64,000 nucleotides of DNA from Toxorhynchites rutilus septentrionalis. Lineage: Eukaryota > Arthropoda > Insecta > Diptera > Culicidae. Where the stretch lies: positions 40,938,420-41,002,419 of the forward strand of contig NC_073745.1 of assembly GCF_029784135.1 (NCBI RefSeq), in the 5' to 3' direction. Made by a program: the position numbers and the translations under genes. Position 1 is the first letter of the stretch; every line of letters starts with the position of its first letter. Shown in pieces: positions 48,724-59,764 of this stretch. The notes beneath the pieces are model-generated. The model worked only from the letters and a program-made list of their open reading frames with translations. It was not told where the DNA came from and made no database searches.

Positions 48724-49899
48724 CGCATAGTTGTCCCATGTTATTTTCTGACAATTTTCACTTTTCCTCGTAAAACGATAATCTTCCGGAAAAACACAAA
48801 AAAAATATAGTTTGTTCCCAGCTTTAAAAAAAATAACATCAAGCTAAATTGTCCCATGTTGATATTCTATTAATAACTGTCCCACCATATATTTTTTGTA
48901 GATCCTTATCAAAGAAATCGGTTCAAGTACAAGAATTTTATGTCACGCTTTCACCAGGGCTAAGGTACTCATTTCTGGTTTGAAAGAACGCACTAATTCT
49001 CAAACAAATAAAAAAAAGTTGATCAGAACACGTGTACACCTTGTTAGCGAATGCCTAATAACAATTAGATTTATACAGGGTAACTTCGATATAACGTACA
49101 TTTTACTTTCAAAATTGTACGTTCTATCGAATTGTACGTTATATCGAAGCATAATAAAGAACTCTGGAACGTAGCTTATACTACTTTATTGTGTTGCTGT
49201 TTGAGTAAGGTTGATGAATAAAATCAATAAGAAAACGAAACCAACTTTTCTCATGATGTTTCCCTTCGTTCTGTTGATTGAAGTTTGATTCATTTAGAAT
49301 CCGGAATCACAAAACAGTTGTATTTCGGGATTGGTTAAAGTTACAACACAAGCTTTAGTATCAAAATACAGATAATTTATTGTTCTTTCAGAAAAAAAAC
49401 TAAAAAAAAAATTTTTTTTTGGCCTTCGATAATGTGTACGTTATATCGAGGTAAAATGTACGTTATACCGAGTGACGTTATATCGAGGGTACGTTATAAC
49501 GAGGGTACGTTATATCGAAGTTTCCCTGTATTTTGCAAAGATATTGCAGATCACTCTCTTCTTCATAAAGCGATTGTTTATGCATAATATTTCGGAAAAT
49601 AAAAAAAATATTTTGTATGTTTGTTCCCAGTATTTCGAAAAACAACATCAAGTTCAATCATCCCATGTTGATATTCTAGGCATAACTGTCCCGCCAATGA
49701 ATTTTTAAGCCTGTAACCAAGATTGATTGATTCAATAGAGGGGATTTTTTCACACTTCATTTAAAATAGTTCTCTGCTTATAAAAAACCCAGTGTATTGC
49801 TAAACCGAAATGCTTAAAGCTTCTGGTAGACAAATTTGCTAGCAAACTTTGAATGCGTTTTTCTTAATTGCTGATTCTGGAACATGGGACAACTATGCG
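48724..49899. mobile_element. MITE with TA flanks, split by a nested element
   Basis: Ends cgcatagttgtcccatgtt and its inverse aacatgggacaactatgcg form a 19-bp perfect terminal repeat, bordered by TA at 48722-48723 and 49900-49901. Subterminal blocks (atgttgatattct and aactgtccc) occur near both ends, at 48858-48890 and 49666-49693. The 453-bp element at 49076-49528 lies inside it, so the original was about 720 bp. No transposase. Confidence 0.8.
49076..49528. mobile_element. pogo-like MITE (453 bp) nested in the larger MITE
   Basis: Left end cagggtaacttcgatataac (after TA), and the inverse at the right gttatatcgaagtttccctg (before TA). The subterminal word gtacgttatatcgaRg is reiterated: twice on the left and about five times on the right (49437-49520). 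A CAGNNNAACTTCGATATAACG terminus is characteristic of pogo/Tigger-like families. No coding sequence. Confidence 0.8.
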
Positions 49900-49901
49900 T
49901 A

Positions 49902-50323
49902 GAATGGCAGAAAAGGTCACAGTGTCCGCTGTGATGATATTTCTTCTAGTGTCGATAATGAACAATATAAAAAAAATCGTTAGGGCGAAACACTCCACGA
50001 GCCACAAAGCCAATAACGGTATTGAAATAACGGTAATTATGACGCAAACAACTATACGTCCGGCGGCTTGAAGCTGTAGACGAGGAATGTACTAAAACTT
50101 ATAATTATAATAAAAAAAATGAATTTCGAATTTTGTTCATGACTTTCAAGTAAAAATATACCAGTACTTTCCAACAGATGGTTTTTATCAACGTGGTTAA
50201 CTCAATTCATCGAGCTTCAGCCTCGAGTTTGAAATTACGAATTAAGTTGACATTATTCATTCACAACACAGCATCGACCATCAGAAATGTTTTGCGCTTG
50301 GACTGCTGTATGTGATATCAGCA
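49902..50323. other. no gene recognised
   Basis: AT-rich. The frame at 49868-50071 begins inside the MITE end and is not recognised. Confidence 0.35.
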
Positions 50324-50327
50324 TTAA

Positions 50328-50543
50328 CACTAGATTGTCCAAGCAAGTTATTTTGACTGCTTTTCAATTTCAATTAGAAAAATAATAATGACACATTATG
50401 ACACAAATTCCTAGAAAGTTGTGACTTTTTGTACAACTTATTAATGAACGTATTATGTCAGGTGTCATTATTATTTTATTATAATTTATTTTTCTAACTG
50501 AAATTGAAGAGCAGTCAAAATGAATTGCTTGGTCAATCTAGTG
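50328..50543. mobile_element. TTAA-flanked MITE (216 bp) with about 70-bp TIRs
   Basis: TTAA at 50324-50327 and 50544-50547. The terminal inverted repeat starts cactagattg and continues ccaagcaa, ttttgactgct, ttcaatttca and ttagaaaaataa, with only a few mismatches over about 70 bp. The TIRs make up most of the element. A TTAA target duplication points to piggyBac-type or Wuneng-like MITEs (known in Aedes). The TIR itself was not matched to a named family. Confidence 0.85.
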
Positions 50544-50547
50544 TTAA

Positions 50548-52835
50548 GACAGTAATCTAGTCTAGAAATTTGGAAAAAAAACAAAAAAAATCCTTCATAT
50601 TTCTGTAGATTTGGCATTCATGAATATACCCTAGAAAGGACTTATCGAAAATCCCATTATTTATCGAGTTGGAGCCATTTTAGTGATGCGTTCTCTAACC
50701 TGGTACGACCGTAACAATGAACTTCAAACGCGTTTTTCTCGAAACTAGTTTTTTCAAACTGGCGTACACGATATCTCAAGTTACACTGAATCGATTCATG
50801 TCGAATTTATATGAATACAATCTGTATGCATCTCTCTACCACATGAACCTCTGAAAAAATATATTTTTAAAATTTTAATATTTTAAAAAAAATCTGGAAA
50901 CGTAAAAAACCACGTTAAAAACAGCATTTTTCTCTCCATACGGCCGCCATTTTGTCAATATTATTGACTTGTCCGAGGTGCATGCGATAGCGGCACTGAT
51001 TCAGAATCTGATAACCAGAAGGGCTGGTATCGAGTACGCCATGACAAAACTTTTTTTTTTGAACCTCCTCATTTCATCATCTCGTAATTATTCTAGTTAT
51101 GCGTATTTTTTTCTCCGTTCAATTCTTGTTTTATCGTTAAAAGATAGATGAACAAATAATGATGTAATGGATAATAAAAATACTCTTTGTTTTATTTTTA
51201 CAGACCTCGAAAAACGTCCGAAATTCGTGTCTCTACATCCAAACTAGCGTTGGCAGAAAACATTTCGTCTTTGGCAGAAATGATGCCATTTCGTGTGCTG
51301 CTTAAAAATAGTTTTTATGTATGCGAGCAGACATCTCTTTCTGTTTTCTTTTCTCATTTCATTTGAGATTGTGCAAAAAATAGTCCATACAATGTCAATG
51401 GGGATCGAGAACCAAGGCCGGCTGGAATGCAAAGCTATTTCACACGACCACGCTATCCATATAGCTGCCAGTGCTGTTATACAGAAGCGTGATAATATTA
51501 CACCTCATCATAAAATGAAGTTGGGAAGTGTTTTCTAAGAGGATAAACAAGAACATGAACGAGAATATATCTTTCTCTGTCTGGGCCGTGTATTTGGCAA
51601 ACTATACGAAAAGATTTCATATGCTTTCAATTCAATGTGTCTCCTGTTTCGCTCGCTCTAGCATATATATTACACAAATGATATATATGTATTGGGGAGT
51701 AGGACATTTTCTGTTATTTTTCAGCTCATTTAATGTAATAATTCGGGATGCCATAACACTAGAATACCCCGTTAAGAAAGCCTTTCGGCTGCTTGCTGGC
51801 TGCAGCGAGATTGTGAAATAGATATAGCGAATGGAGTCTTTTATACCCCGAATGAGTAGCGAATGGGCAGAGCTTGGATGGCAATATTTCCTCGCTCCTT
51901 AGTAGAATGAGTAGTGCATTTGCTTATCGAACGATCGATTTACGCGCGCCTGATTCGCAGTGACATTTAAAAAGTGTGACTTCTACAGAACAAATGTATG
52001 CAAAAATAGGATTTCTTCCAAATTTCGTGAAACAGAGAATCGTAATGTATAGCATTTCAAACAAATCTAAGAGAATTACCGATCCGATTGGCATGCAAAA
52101 CATAAACAGTTATTAAAGTTACAACTATTTCATAAATCGTGAAATGTATCCCTTGCTGAAAGACGTAGTCCTCAGTCAAAGACCAGTTGACGAAAACGGA
52201 GTTCGTTCTATGATATCTGTTGAGTCAAAAAATTGGGTAAAAAATTCGTTCACAATGAAAGCATCGTTTTTGAACTTTCAGGTCTTTCGGAACTAGTCGA
52301 GCGGAAACGCGTTTCGTGCCGAAAAAATCATGGAGAGTCGCATGAACTGAACACTAATAGTTCAGAAGTCATCTTTCAATTACGTTAAGTAACTTAATCT
52401 TGAATGATGATTATCAGTCACCATGTTTTGTTATGACTGTCCAGAGAGAGGCTAATCTTCTCTCTCATCTCAGCTGCTTATGAATTCATCGTAAAGCATC
52501 TGTCAGTTCTGGAGTATGGAATTCTATTTGTAACTTAAAATTTAAGACACATTCTTTGGTAGATTGGTTGATAATCTGAAAACACAAATGAAATAAATAG
52601 TCCCCAGCAGTTTTTCGATACAATGTAAAACATTAGTACAAGCTGAAACATAACAAAATACATTATACTGCTGTATTCATTGTGGCTTGATCTCGAGGAT
52701 TAAGTCCACGCAGAAACAGTGTGTGCTATCCATTTGAACATGGTACAATTGGCATGGAACTAAGTCTCAAAATAATTCATCATTTCAGTAACTGACCAGA
52801 GCGCCGCTGTTCCACATTCCTTACGAACACCTTCC
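50548..52835. other. no gene recognised
   Basis: Includes a palindromic-end motif relic at 52162-52180 (gacgtagtcctcagtcaaa). The frame 51528-51821 (97 codons) has hydrophobic stretches but no recognisable motif. Mostly AT-rich. Confidence 0.35.
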
Positions 52836-53485
52836 TTGCGTCATTCACATTCACTTGCGAGTGTTTATTTTCCTCTCTCTACCTTGTTATGCTGTTGTTA
52901 TCTTTTCCAAATAAAAGGGTTATCTTCCTTCCCGGCACCTGCACCATTCCAACCAAACGGCCGCGCGGCCGCTGCCGCCGCCTTCAATACGTATCATCAT
53001 CAAACACTGAGACTGATTAGTAAAAGCAGATAACGAGCGAAAGTGCCTCCCCCTATTCACCCTTTGCCCCCCTTTTTGTGCGCAGGAACTACTCCCTGGG
53101 GTCCGGTTTTTTGTTTTCGGCGCTGGTCACAGAATAATTAATTCAGTAATCTTGAATGATTGACGTACCTCGGATTACTTGCAAAATTTCGGTTCGGTTC
53201 TCCGTAAATTAAAAATCGTTCAAATAGTTTGGCCGAGATCTCGGATGGAGTCTGAAAAGGGGCCTCGGAGAGGCTCCGAGGGCCCGAGGATGGCACCTGA
53301 CAGGCGGGGAAATCAGCGTCTCAAACTGATTAGAAAATTTAAAGTATTTCGGCAAGCGCCCGGCTCGATCGCGCCTCTCTTGCAGTCGCGAGAAAGCTCA
53401 GCGGCCCGACGGCTTCGATCGGCAGCACACACAGAAGGAGTTTATTGGAATTAAGAAATAAAAGGAGAAAAATCACGGGCAGAAA
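52836..53485. other. GC-richer flank of the exon; intronic side
   Basis: Holds ggccgcgcggccgctgccgccgcc (52961-52984), which gives an Ala run in one plus frame, and ctcggagaggctccgaggg words (53265-53283). It lies directly downstream of the splice donor of the minus-strand exon and is therefore intron if that exon is real. The plus-strand Ala-rich frame has no splice support that I can defend. Confidence 0.4.
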
Positions 53486-53491
53486 ACTTAC
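53486..53491 (-). other. 5' splice donor (GTAAGT)
   Basis: The minus strand reads gatgacgac|gtaagtttt, an exact match to the GTAAGT consensus. It leaves the coding frame in phase 0 after an Asp codon. Reading on past it gives VSFLPVIFLLLFLNSNK, a change from polar low-complexity sequence to hydrophobic intron-like sequence. Confidence 0.7.
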
Positions 53492-53980
53492 GTCGTCATC
53501 GTCATGTATAGAACTTCGCTCATCATCAATCAAAATCAATTGATTTTTGCCCAGGTCATCGTCACAGTCGTTATTTGAATTACCGCCACCACAACCGCCG
53601 CCGCTGCCACCGCTGCTGCTGTTGCGGTTTGCGGTTGGATTGCCTCCTGGGCCGCCGTGGCTGTGGTTATTGTTACTGTCACTTCTCGTGCTGCTGTTAT
53701 TGTTGCTATCGTTGCCGGGCATCAGCTGGCCGCCGTTGACCACCACATTTAGGCCAGCGCAGTCCACCATTGTGCCACCGCTGCCGAGTCCCGTCGGCGA
53801 CGGGAGATGCTGATGCTGGTGGCTGCCGAAGTGGTGCGGATCGTGATGATGATGATGATTTGGTGGTTTCATAATTTCCATGTTACTCTTAAGTATTTCA
53901 CTCAACGAGTGGTGTCGTAGATCGTTTATCTGGGCCGGGCCTAAATCCGTCATCTCGTGGACAGCTGAGTGGGTCTTCAT
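53492..53980 (-). CDS. first coding exon of a low-complexity regulator-like protein (partial)
   Basis: The ATG is at 53980 (atc ATG aag, A at -3), and an in-frame TGA lies upstream at 54005-54007, so this Met is the best start; a GTG farther upstream is not used in eukaryotes. The 163 codons begin MKTHSAVHEMTDLGPAQIND and continue LRHHSLSEILKSNMEIMKPP. Next come a His run (about residues 40-60), a Gly/Ser segment with TMVDCAGLNVVVNGGQLMPG, Asn/Ser and Gly-rich runs (about residues 90-140), and an acidic end near GKNQLILIDDERSSIHDDDD. The frame ends exactly at a GTAAGT donor in phase 0. His, Asn and Gly homopolymers with short conserved-looking islands are typical of insect transcription-factor N-termini. 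I do not recognise the gene, and no DNA-binding domain lies in this exon. Later exons should lie at lower coordinates or beyond the window. Confidence 0.6.
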
Positions 53981-54929
53981 GATAGCACACACACACTCTC
54001 TCTCTCACTCTCAGAGGAAAATCACTGTACACTCGGAAAGCCCTCCGAAAATCTCACTGAACACGTGTTGACAAAACTCTATCGAATTAATTGTTAATAT
54101 TCAAAGGATATCTACTACCAACATATGGGTCGACATAATAAGTTTCGTTTTGTTTTTAATCGATTGGGATTAATATTGCAAAATGCTAATTTACATAGGC
54201 ACTATCGATTTTATCGGCGACGGTGTGGATGGGAAGGAAATGGCACACAACAGTTCACGGGAGTTTCAAGGGAGGGGAAACGCGAGAACCACGACCGTTC
54301 GAACGATGCGTACGATCGGAGTATCGCATGTAAACTACACACCGCTGGGTCGCTAATAATGGCCTCTAGCTATGTTTATGTTTTTATCTTGTCCGCTGCC
54401 TTCTCTCAGTGTGGGTCTTAATGCTGCTGCTGCACGAAAATCTGGGATTTCTCAGCAGGTGTCGCTCTCGCTCTCTCTCTCTCTGTTGGCGTTGGGTCTA
54501 CTCTCCGGCTCGGTATCTTGTTCGATGATGCTGGATGAGAGAGTGCGGATGATCTTTCACACGCAATCATCTGTAGCGCGCCTTTTTGCTCGTTTTTTCC
54601 GTCTTGCTGTTACCACTTCTTGGGTTCGATTGTTTGGGACCTCATGTGAATGTTTGTTTGATCGATGATTGGCAGTACTGTGACAAATTAGGCCGCGTGT
54701 TGATTGCGTAAAGCTCGACCGACCGGATTGAAGATGTTTTGGATGGTTTGGTAATGTGTGGCGAAGTGGATTCGATGTTGATCATCAGATGGCTCGGACA
54801 AGTGCGAATATGAAGAGCATTTCTATGCCGAATTAGCCTTAAAACAGCTGAATCTGATCCGACTCTCTTCGATTGATTTATATATTGTGCATACGATAGT
54901 GGAAGCCAAAAATTCAAATTTTCATTCAC
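53981..54929 (-). promoter_or_regulatory. 5' UTR / promoter-proximal region of the exon (inferred)
   Basis: Immediately upstream of the ATG are gagagtgtgtgtgtg and gagagagagagagcgagagc (minus strand, 54462-54484), GAGA-type tracts common near insect developmental promoters. No TATA box or initiator could be fixed. Open frames on the plus strand (54125-54668) are antisense to this region and unrecognised. Confidence 0.3.
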
Positions 54930-54940
54930 ATGTGTCTAAT

Positions 54941-55217
54941 TTTTTTTTTTTTTTTTTTATCTTCGCTTATTTTTCGTCGGCCTATTTTCCGCCACTTTAG
55001 TGCCAATCACCGACATCAGGGAGGCGACTCCACCTGTTCCTACCTATCAGACTCAACAACTCATGAGCCGGGCCAACTTCTTTTACTTCCGCTCCGAAGG
55101 AAGACGTAACCAGAGATTTTTCGCCTCAGAAAATCCCAACGACGCCAGCTGGGATTGAACCCAGGCCGATCGGATTGTGAGGCTGTTACGCTAACCATAC
55201 AACCACTGGCGCCGTCA
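54941..55217 (-). mobile_element. tRNA-derived SINE with 14-bp target duplication
   Basis: The direct repeat atgtgtctaatttt lies at 54930-54943 (running into the polyT) and at 55218-55231. On the minus strand the element starts ggcgccagtggttgtatggt and ttagcgtaac (A-box-like), followed about 35 bp later by a good B-box (gggttcaatccc, in cctgggttcaatcccagc). A roughly 190-bp tRNA-unrelated body and a polyA tail (18-20 nt, seen as T's on the plus strand) follow. The layout equals Feilai-type tRNA SINEs of Aedes; I cannot confirm the family name. Transcription would be by RNA polymerase III. Confidence 0.88.
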
Positions 55218-55231
55218 ATGTGTCTAATTTT

Positions 55232-55935
55232 GAATGCGATTTTTTAGAAGATGACTTTTTTTTCTATAAATCCTATCTCAAAAGCCTGTTGTCTGATTAA
55301 AATGGTACTTACGTATTAGCGTCACCGGAGCCGAAATTCAACAGATAAAAATTTTATTTTTCTCACGGACACACAGTTATCTTTTATAATGTAGCTGCCT
55401 TGTTGTTTGCACTGTTTCGTTATTTTTAGTTCTACGGAAAAGCGTATTTGGGATTTGCGATATTTATGTATGAACACCACCGGAGCATGACACATATTTC
55501 AAAGCAAAAATTATCCGGGCTAACGTATTCCGTACGACGCTCGCTTAAGCTCCGTCGGACCAAACTGAAGGATCGCCTTCTACGTTTCAAACTAACGGGG
55601 CAATCGGTGGAACACAGGTTTGTTTGTGAGAGACCGCCGCTTCCGACAGCGGGTCGGCGGTCGACTCGGATTGCGTCACCTGGGTGGCTTGGGTTCGCCT
55701 CGGTTCTTTATCCTCTTTTGGTGGAGACCTCGTGACCATTACGTTGACTATAGAATAAATTTCATTAGGAAAAAAATAAATTCACAATTAAAATTATGCT
55801 CCTGTTTATACGTGAATAACACAAATCTCAAATAAGCATTTTCGTAGCACTAAATAATAATAAAACACTACGAACAACAAGGCAACAACAATATAGAAGA
55901 TAACTGAGTACCTGTGCGAACAATAAAATTGCTAT
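55232..55935. other. no gene recognised
   Basis: The frames 55448-55735 and 55620-55835 (Arg-rich) lie in a moderately GC-rich patch (ccgacagcgggtcggcggtc near 55640) with no recognisable domain. Confidence 0.3.
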
Positions 55936-55939
55936 CTAT

Positions 55940-56135
55940 TGATTTCGGCTCGATTTGCTTGATTAGTTCTCGAGTTCTGCGGAAATTTGTGTTTCATTTG
56001 TATGGCACTTAGAGAAGGGGAGGAGTGTCTAACCACCATAGAAACATTTATTGCATCCTAAAACCTCCACATGCCAAATTTTGTTTCGTTTGCTTGATTA
56101 ATTCTCGAGTGATGCAGAAATTTTTGTTTCATTGT
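55940..56135 (-). mobile_element. minisatellite-element fragment, copy D
   Basis: About one and a half units: cttgattagttctcgagtt, gtgtttcatttgtatggca, accaccatagaaacattta, ttgcatcctaaaacctccac, and tttgcttgattaattctcga. The C/G hairpin is shortened and both conserved termini are absent. Confidence 0.75.
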
Positions 56136-57425
56136 TTCATCAGTTTAGCGGTCTGGCCTATGATGAGACTCATTCATTGAAAATAAGTTACAATTAAAAT
56201 TGAACACATGATAATGCACCGTATGTACAAAGCTTTAAAACTCTGATAGGGACGGGTGTTCGACCGATAACTTTTGCGTGGAATTGCTCTCAAACAATCT
56301 CATGTAGATAGTTCCGGATTATTGTAAATTATTGCAGATTTCACGCAACCGATTCGACGCCCATCACGATCCGATTATTATAACAAGACAAAACGACCCA
56401 CCTCTCCTTGGGAGGTGAATCCGGGCGCTAGCAGAAACCATATCATTGTTTAATACTTTCAGCTTGGCGTGAAGAGGTGCTGAAGTTGGGAGATGAAAGA
56501 TAAAAAAATCTACCAAACAACAATCAACGAGGGCCGCAATGGTACTTTCGTTCGATTTGAACCTGTTCTCTTCACACTTGTTTTGTCTGCGTTGTCTTGT
56601 ATCGTGTACCTCTTCTCGCGATCTTTGGGCATGCTTCAGTCATATAATCCGCTCTCGAAGAGTACTTCAATCGGATCGACCGCCCTCTTCCCCTGGTAGT
56701 TGCGCTGCGATCGTTCGTTTTATTGTTATTATTATTAATTTAAATTTTTGACCTATCTTTTCCGCACGATACTCAATTCTTCCCAAATAGCGAAGAACGA
56801 AAAACGACTCAATAGAGGTAACGAAGAGAAAAGAACAACAAAATGGTAATCGTGATTCAGGTGTATTAGTTTCGTTCTGTCCGTTGGAATGCGAAAGCAC
56901 CACAAAATTGGCACTCGCGGCAGCGCGAGAAAGAACGGAGCCTGGGGCTCGTGCTTTGGAGGTGGACAATTTATAATGACCGTTAATGTATACACAGCCC
57001 CAGCCACGGACACAAACATACACACCTTCATCTTCTCCCTGCTCTGCTTCTCGAGATTGGTCGAGTGATCGAGCGAGCGAACGAACGAACGATCCGAGAA
57101 TGGACATTTGATAGCGATTAATGGAGGTAGCTGGTTGTTGCCGGGAGGGGATTTATGAATGAAAATTATTGCAAATATTGTGACGATGATACAAGGTAGC
57201 TGCCGGATGGAATCGGTTCGCATCGGTGCTGTACCGCGCGGGGATGAGGCGCGAATTGGGTGGGAATGAAACGATTTCGTCGCTTAACGCTGAATCAAGT
57301 CACCTAGGTCGGGTTCGGTTTGGGTGTTGATTTGGGCTGGCATTAAGCTTCTTTGTTTCATGCTGGCAATTATCATAGGCGGACATTGGTTATGTGAATC
57401 TCTAGAGTGGCATTTTGGATCGATA
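56136..57425. other. low-repeat, GC-richer region; no gene recognised
   Basis: The overlapping frames (56493-56751 plus, 56667-57223 minus) are mutually antisense, contain gagcgagcgaacgaacgaac simple sequence (57069-57088) and show no domain. It lies 2.5-3.4 kb upstream of the exon ATG and may belong to its regulatory region (inference). Confidence 0.3.
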
Positions 57426-57429
57426 TTAA

Positions 57430-57881
57430 CCCATTAGCCGCCAAGCTGTAAGAAGTATTTTTTTGACGAATTTTGATTTTTTGGCGTAAACGAGCTATTT
57501 TCATACTATCTTGAATTTTTTGGAAATGAAAAATTGAACATTGGTGAAAATTTGTATTTTTTTCCTGTAGGAGCTCCAATCGATTGTTTTTTGTTCTACA
57601 CAAAAATGTGTGTTCTTTTATCCAATTATTTCTGTAGAGAAGTTTACATATTTTTGTATTTTTTTAGGTTTTGTTATTGAAACACCTGCCACACATATTT
57701 GCTTTAAATCGAATTTATTGTACAATAAAGTTATACAAAGTTGAATGAAATCGATGGTAAGTGGTAGATAATAAATTAGGCTTCATTTGGTGCAAAAACA
57801 CATTGCCATTTGATTGCTTTCCAAAGACATAGAAAGTTGATTTTGTCAAAGTTGATTTTCGAACAGCCGGCCGTTAATGGG
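57430..57881. mobile_element. TTAA-flanked MITE-like element (452 bp)
   Basis: TTAA at 57426-57429 and 57882-57885. The ends cccattagccgcc and, inverted, cccattaacggcc form a short imperfect terminal repeat. The interior is AT-rich without a convincing coding sequence. A piggyBac-type target preference is inferred from the TTAA. Confidence 0.6.
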
Positions 57882-57885
57882 TTAA

Positions 57886-58129
57886 AAACGCTGACTGTTC
57901 GAAATAGTATCGAGTTGCAGTCCTGAAGGGTAATTTCACGCCAACTCAGCCGAAAGACAATTGATTTTTTACGCGACCCTCTCCGATTTTGTTGATATTG
58001 GACTACATCCAATCTTTCAATATAGGGGCCTATTACAATGTTTTGAGGGGAAAAATTGTATAGATTTTGAACATTAATATCATTATTTAGAATAGATTTT
58101 GCTTCCAAATATAAAAATTAATATGAAAA
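57886..58129. other. no gene recognised
   Basis: The 110-codon minus frame 57776-58108 runs from here into the TTAA element and is not recognised. It is probably chance. Confidence 0.35.
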
Positions 58130-58250
58130 AGCCCCGGTATTTTTTGTATAATTCCTATATAGTGGAAATAGTAAATCAAGTAAGTAATGTAATGAATAAA
58201 ATAGGTCGGGTATTTTTGATTTCACTTCCCGCTGACATTCCACAATGGTC
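58130..58250. repeat. dispersed repeat, related to 7900-8020
   Basis: Shares atatagtggaaatagtaaa, agtaatgtaatgaataaaat and cattccacaatg with the 7.9-kb copy, in the same order. Confidence 0.5.
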
Positions 58251-59264
58251 CAGGAAGTGCATTTAAGTGAAATTGGCATCTAGAGCTCGACAGTTTATCT
58301 CCAGACAAAAACTGTCTTGGACAAAGTTGTTACATACGATAGAGCGCTCATTTTTATGTTGTCAAAAATAGGGTGACCAAAAATCTCGATAACAAAGTTT
58401 ATGGGTCTGGGCATAGAGGCGCGGACGGTATTTTGACATAGGACTCTGATTGTGTGTAGTAATTTCATTTGAATTGAGTTTTTTCATTGATCAAAATCTG
58501 TGTTTTTTTCTTTTTCGATACATCAAATGGAAAAATATGCCTAAGTATACCCTTTAAAACTTTCGTCGCCCCGTAACCCAGATATGGGTGACACTTTCCT
58601 CGTTCAAGTTTAATAGGATTTTTAAAAGGAATTTGATAGAATAGGCACCTAAGTGTAACTATAGGATATGTAGAAAAATAATAAAATTATAACCATATGA
58701 TTATAATGTTTATACTGTACTTTTTATTAATTTATAGTGCGGATGGTTTGTATGGCAGCTTTTTGCAAAACCCATATAACATGACTTTAGCATATGTTAT
58801 TGTTGTCAATTCATCTTCAAATTAATTAAAATATTGCTGGATCATGTAAAAGTTGTCTACAAACTAAGTTTGATCTTCATTTAATAATTTATTCGCAAGT
58901 TGGGCTCCGCAAGAAACTTAGAAAAGCCGCTTTGGGCGACGAACGTGTTAAGCTTCTAAATCTGCAGCCAGTTAAATTCATTAATTGAATTTTTACATAA
59001 CCAAACATCATACTCGATATAATGACATCCTGGACCACAATTCCATAAATTGTTAGTAGCAAGACCTACACGATAAAACGTGGATTGAGCACGAATTGAT
59101 TAGACAATAACCTGAATTTTAATCTAATAAAATCTCTATTGATGTCATGTTTCGTCAAATCTTTGGAGAGTAATCATTCAATATCATCTTCAAGATCATT
59201 TCTAGATCATCCCTACATTGATTCTGCCAACTGATAAATGCCTATTATCGGCAAATCGAGTATA
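58251..59264. other. no gene recognised
   Basis: Includes ttttgacataggactctg (58432-58449), half of the palindromic end motif in inverse orientation, and gaacgtgttaagc (58941-58953), a possible relic TTAA-element terminus. No coding sequence. Confidence 0.35.
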
Positions 59265-59414
59265 TTTTTTTTCTCTATTATAGTGATTTTCAACACATTT
59301 CGACTGGTTCGTCACTTGTACTTCCATTTTTGGAAGAAAGTCGGGAGTGAGAATTGAACTCGTGATCTCTGCGTGAGAGGTATGGATGTTACCATTACGC
59401 CAGATCGCCTCCAT
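59265..59414 (-). mobile_element. short tRNA-derived SINE (150 bp) with 11-bp target duplication
   Basis: The direct repeat aatcgagtata lies at 59254-59264 and 59415-59425. On the minus strand it begins atggaggcgatctggcgtaa then tggtaacatc, giving an A-box-like TGGCGTAATGG, and a weaker B-box cgagttcaattctca follows. The body contains the hairpin cttccaaaaatggaagt and the tail is A-rich. The head resembles a tRNA but pairing of the acceptor stem is not preserved, so it is not a tRNA gene. Confidence 0.85.
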
Positions 59415-59425
59415 AATCGAGTATA

Positions 59426-59705
59426 ATTCATAATAAGCCTCTAATCACATTGTGAGCTAACGCCGAATTGTAGGCAAAAGATTGCTCGTTCGTTGTGGGA
59501 GAAAACGAGTGGCTAGTAAAATCGAAAGAACACCCATTTTAATTGTCAAATTGTTAAATTTTTCTTACTATATTCACTGTTCATGCTGGATAAATTTCCT
59601 ATCTAATGGTATACAACATAACATATGCTGCAATAAAGATTTTGAGTAATATGCATTTGAAAACTCCTAATGAATCGTTACATTTTTTGTAAAGTTACCC
59701 CCTTA
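59426..59705. other. no gene recognised
   Basis: Nothing identifiable. Confidence 0.35.
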
Positions 59706-59718
59706 TATAGAAATCAAA

Positions 59719-59741
59719 GACATAGTCCTATGTCAAAATAG
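59719..59741. repeat. palindromic end motif, copy (gacatagtcctatgtc)
   Basis: The perfect palindrome gacatag-tc-ctatgtc differs from the 32.0-kb copy by a compensated pair of changes that keeps the symmetry. Confidence 0.55.
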
Positions 59742-59764
59742 AAAAATCTATCTTTCTTATTTTT

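Noticed and set aside
53339..53491. Continuation of the minus-strand frame to a stop at 53339
   Set aside because: It lies beyond an exact GTAAGT donor and changes abruptly to hydrophobic sequence; better read as intron.
53547..53813. 88-codon plus-strand frame rich in Pro/Leu
   Set aside because: It is the antisense of the minus-strand exon; the Pro/Leu runs are mirror images of the Gly/Asn codon runs.
55140..55217. tRNA-like sequence with good B-box
   Set aside because: It is the head of a SINE with target duplications and a polyA tail, not a free tRNA gene.
56667..57223. 146- and 156-codon minus frames
   Set aside because: They overlap each other in different frames, contain simple gaac repeats and show no domain.
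59340..59414. tRNA-like sequence (minus strand)
   Set aside because: Acceptor-stem pairing is lost and it is part of a 150-bp SINE.
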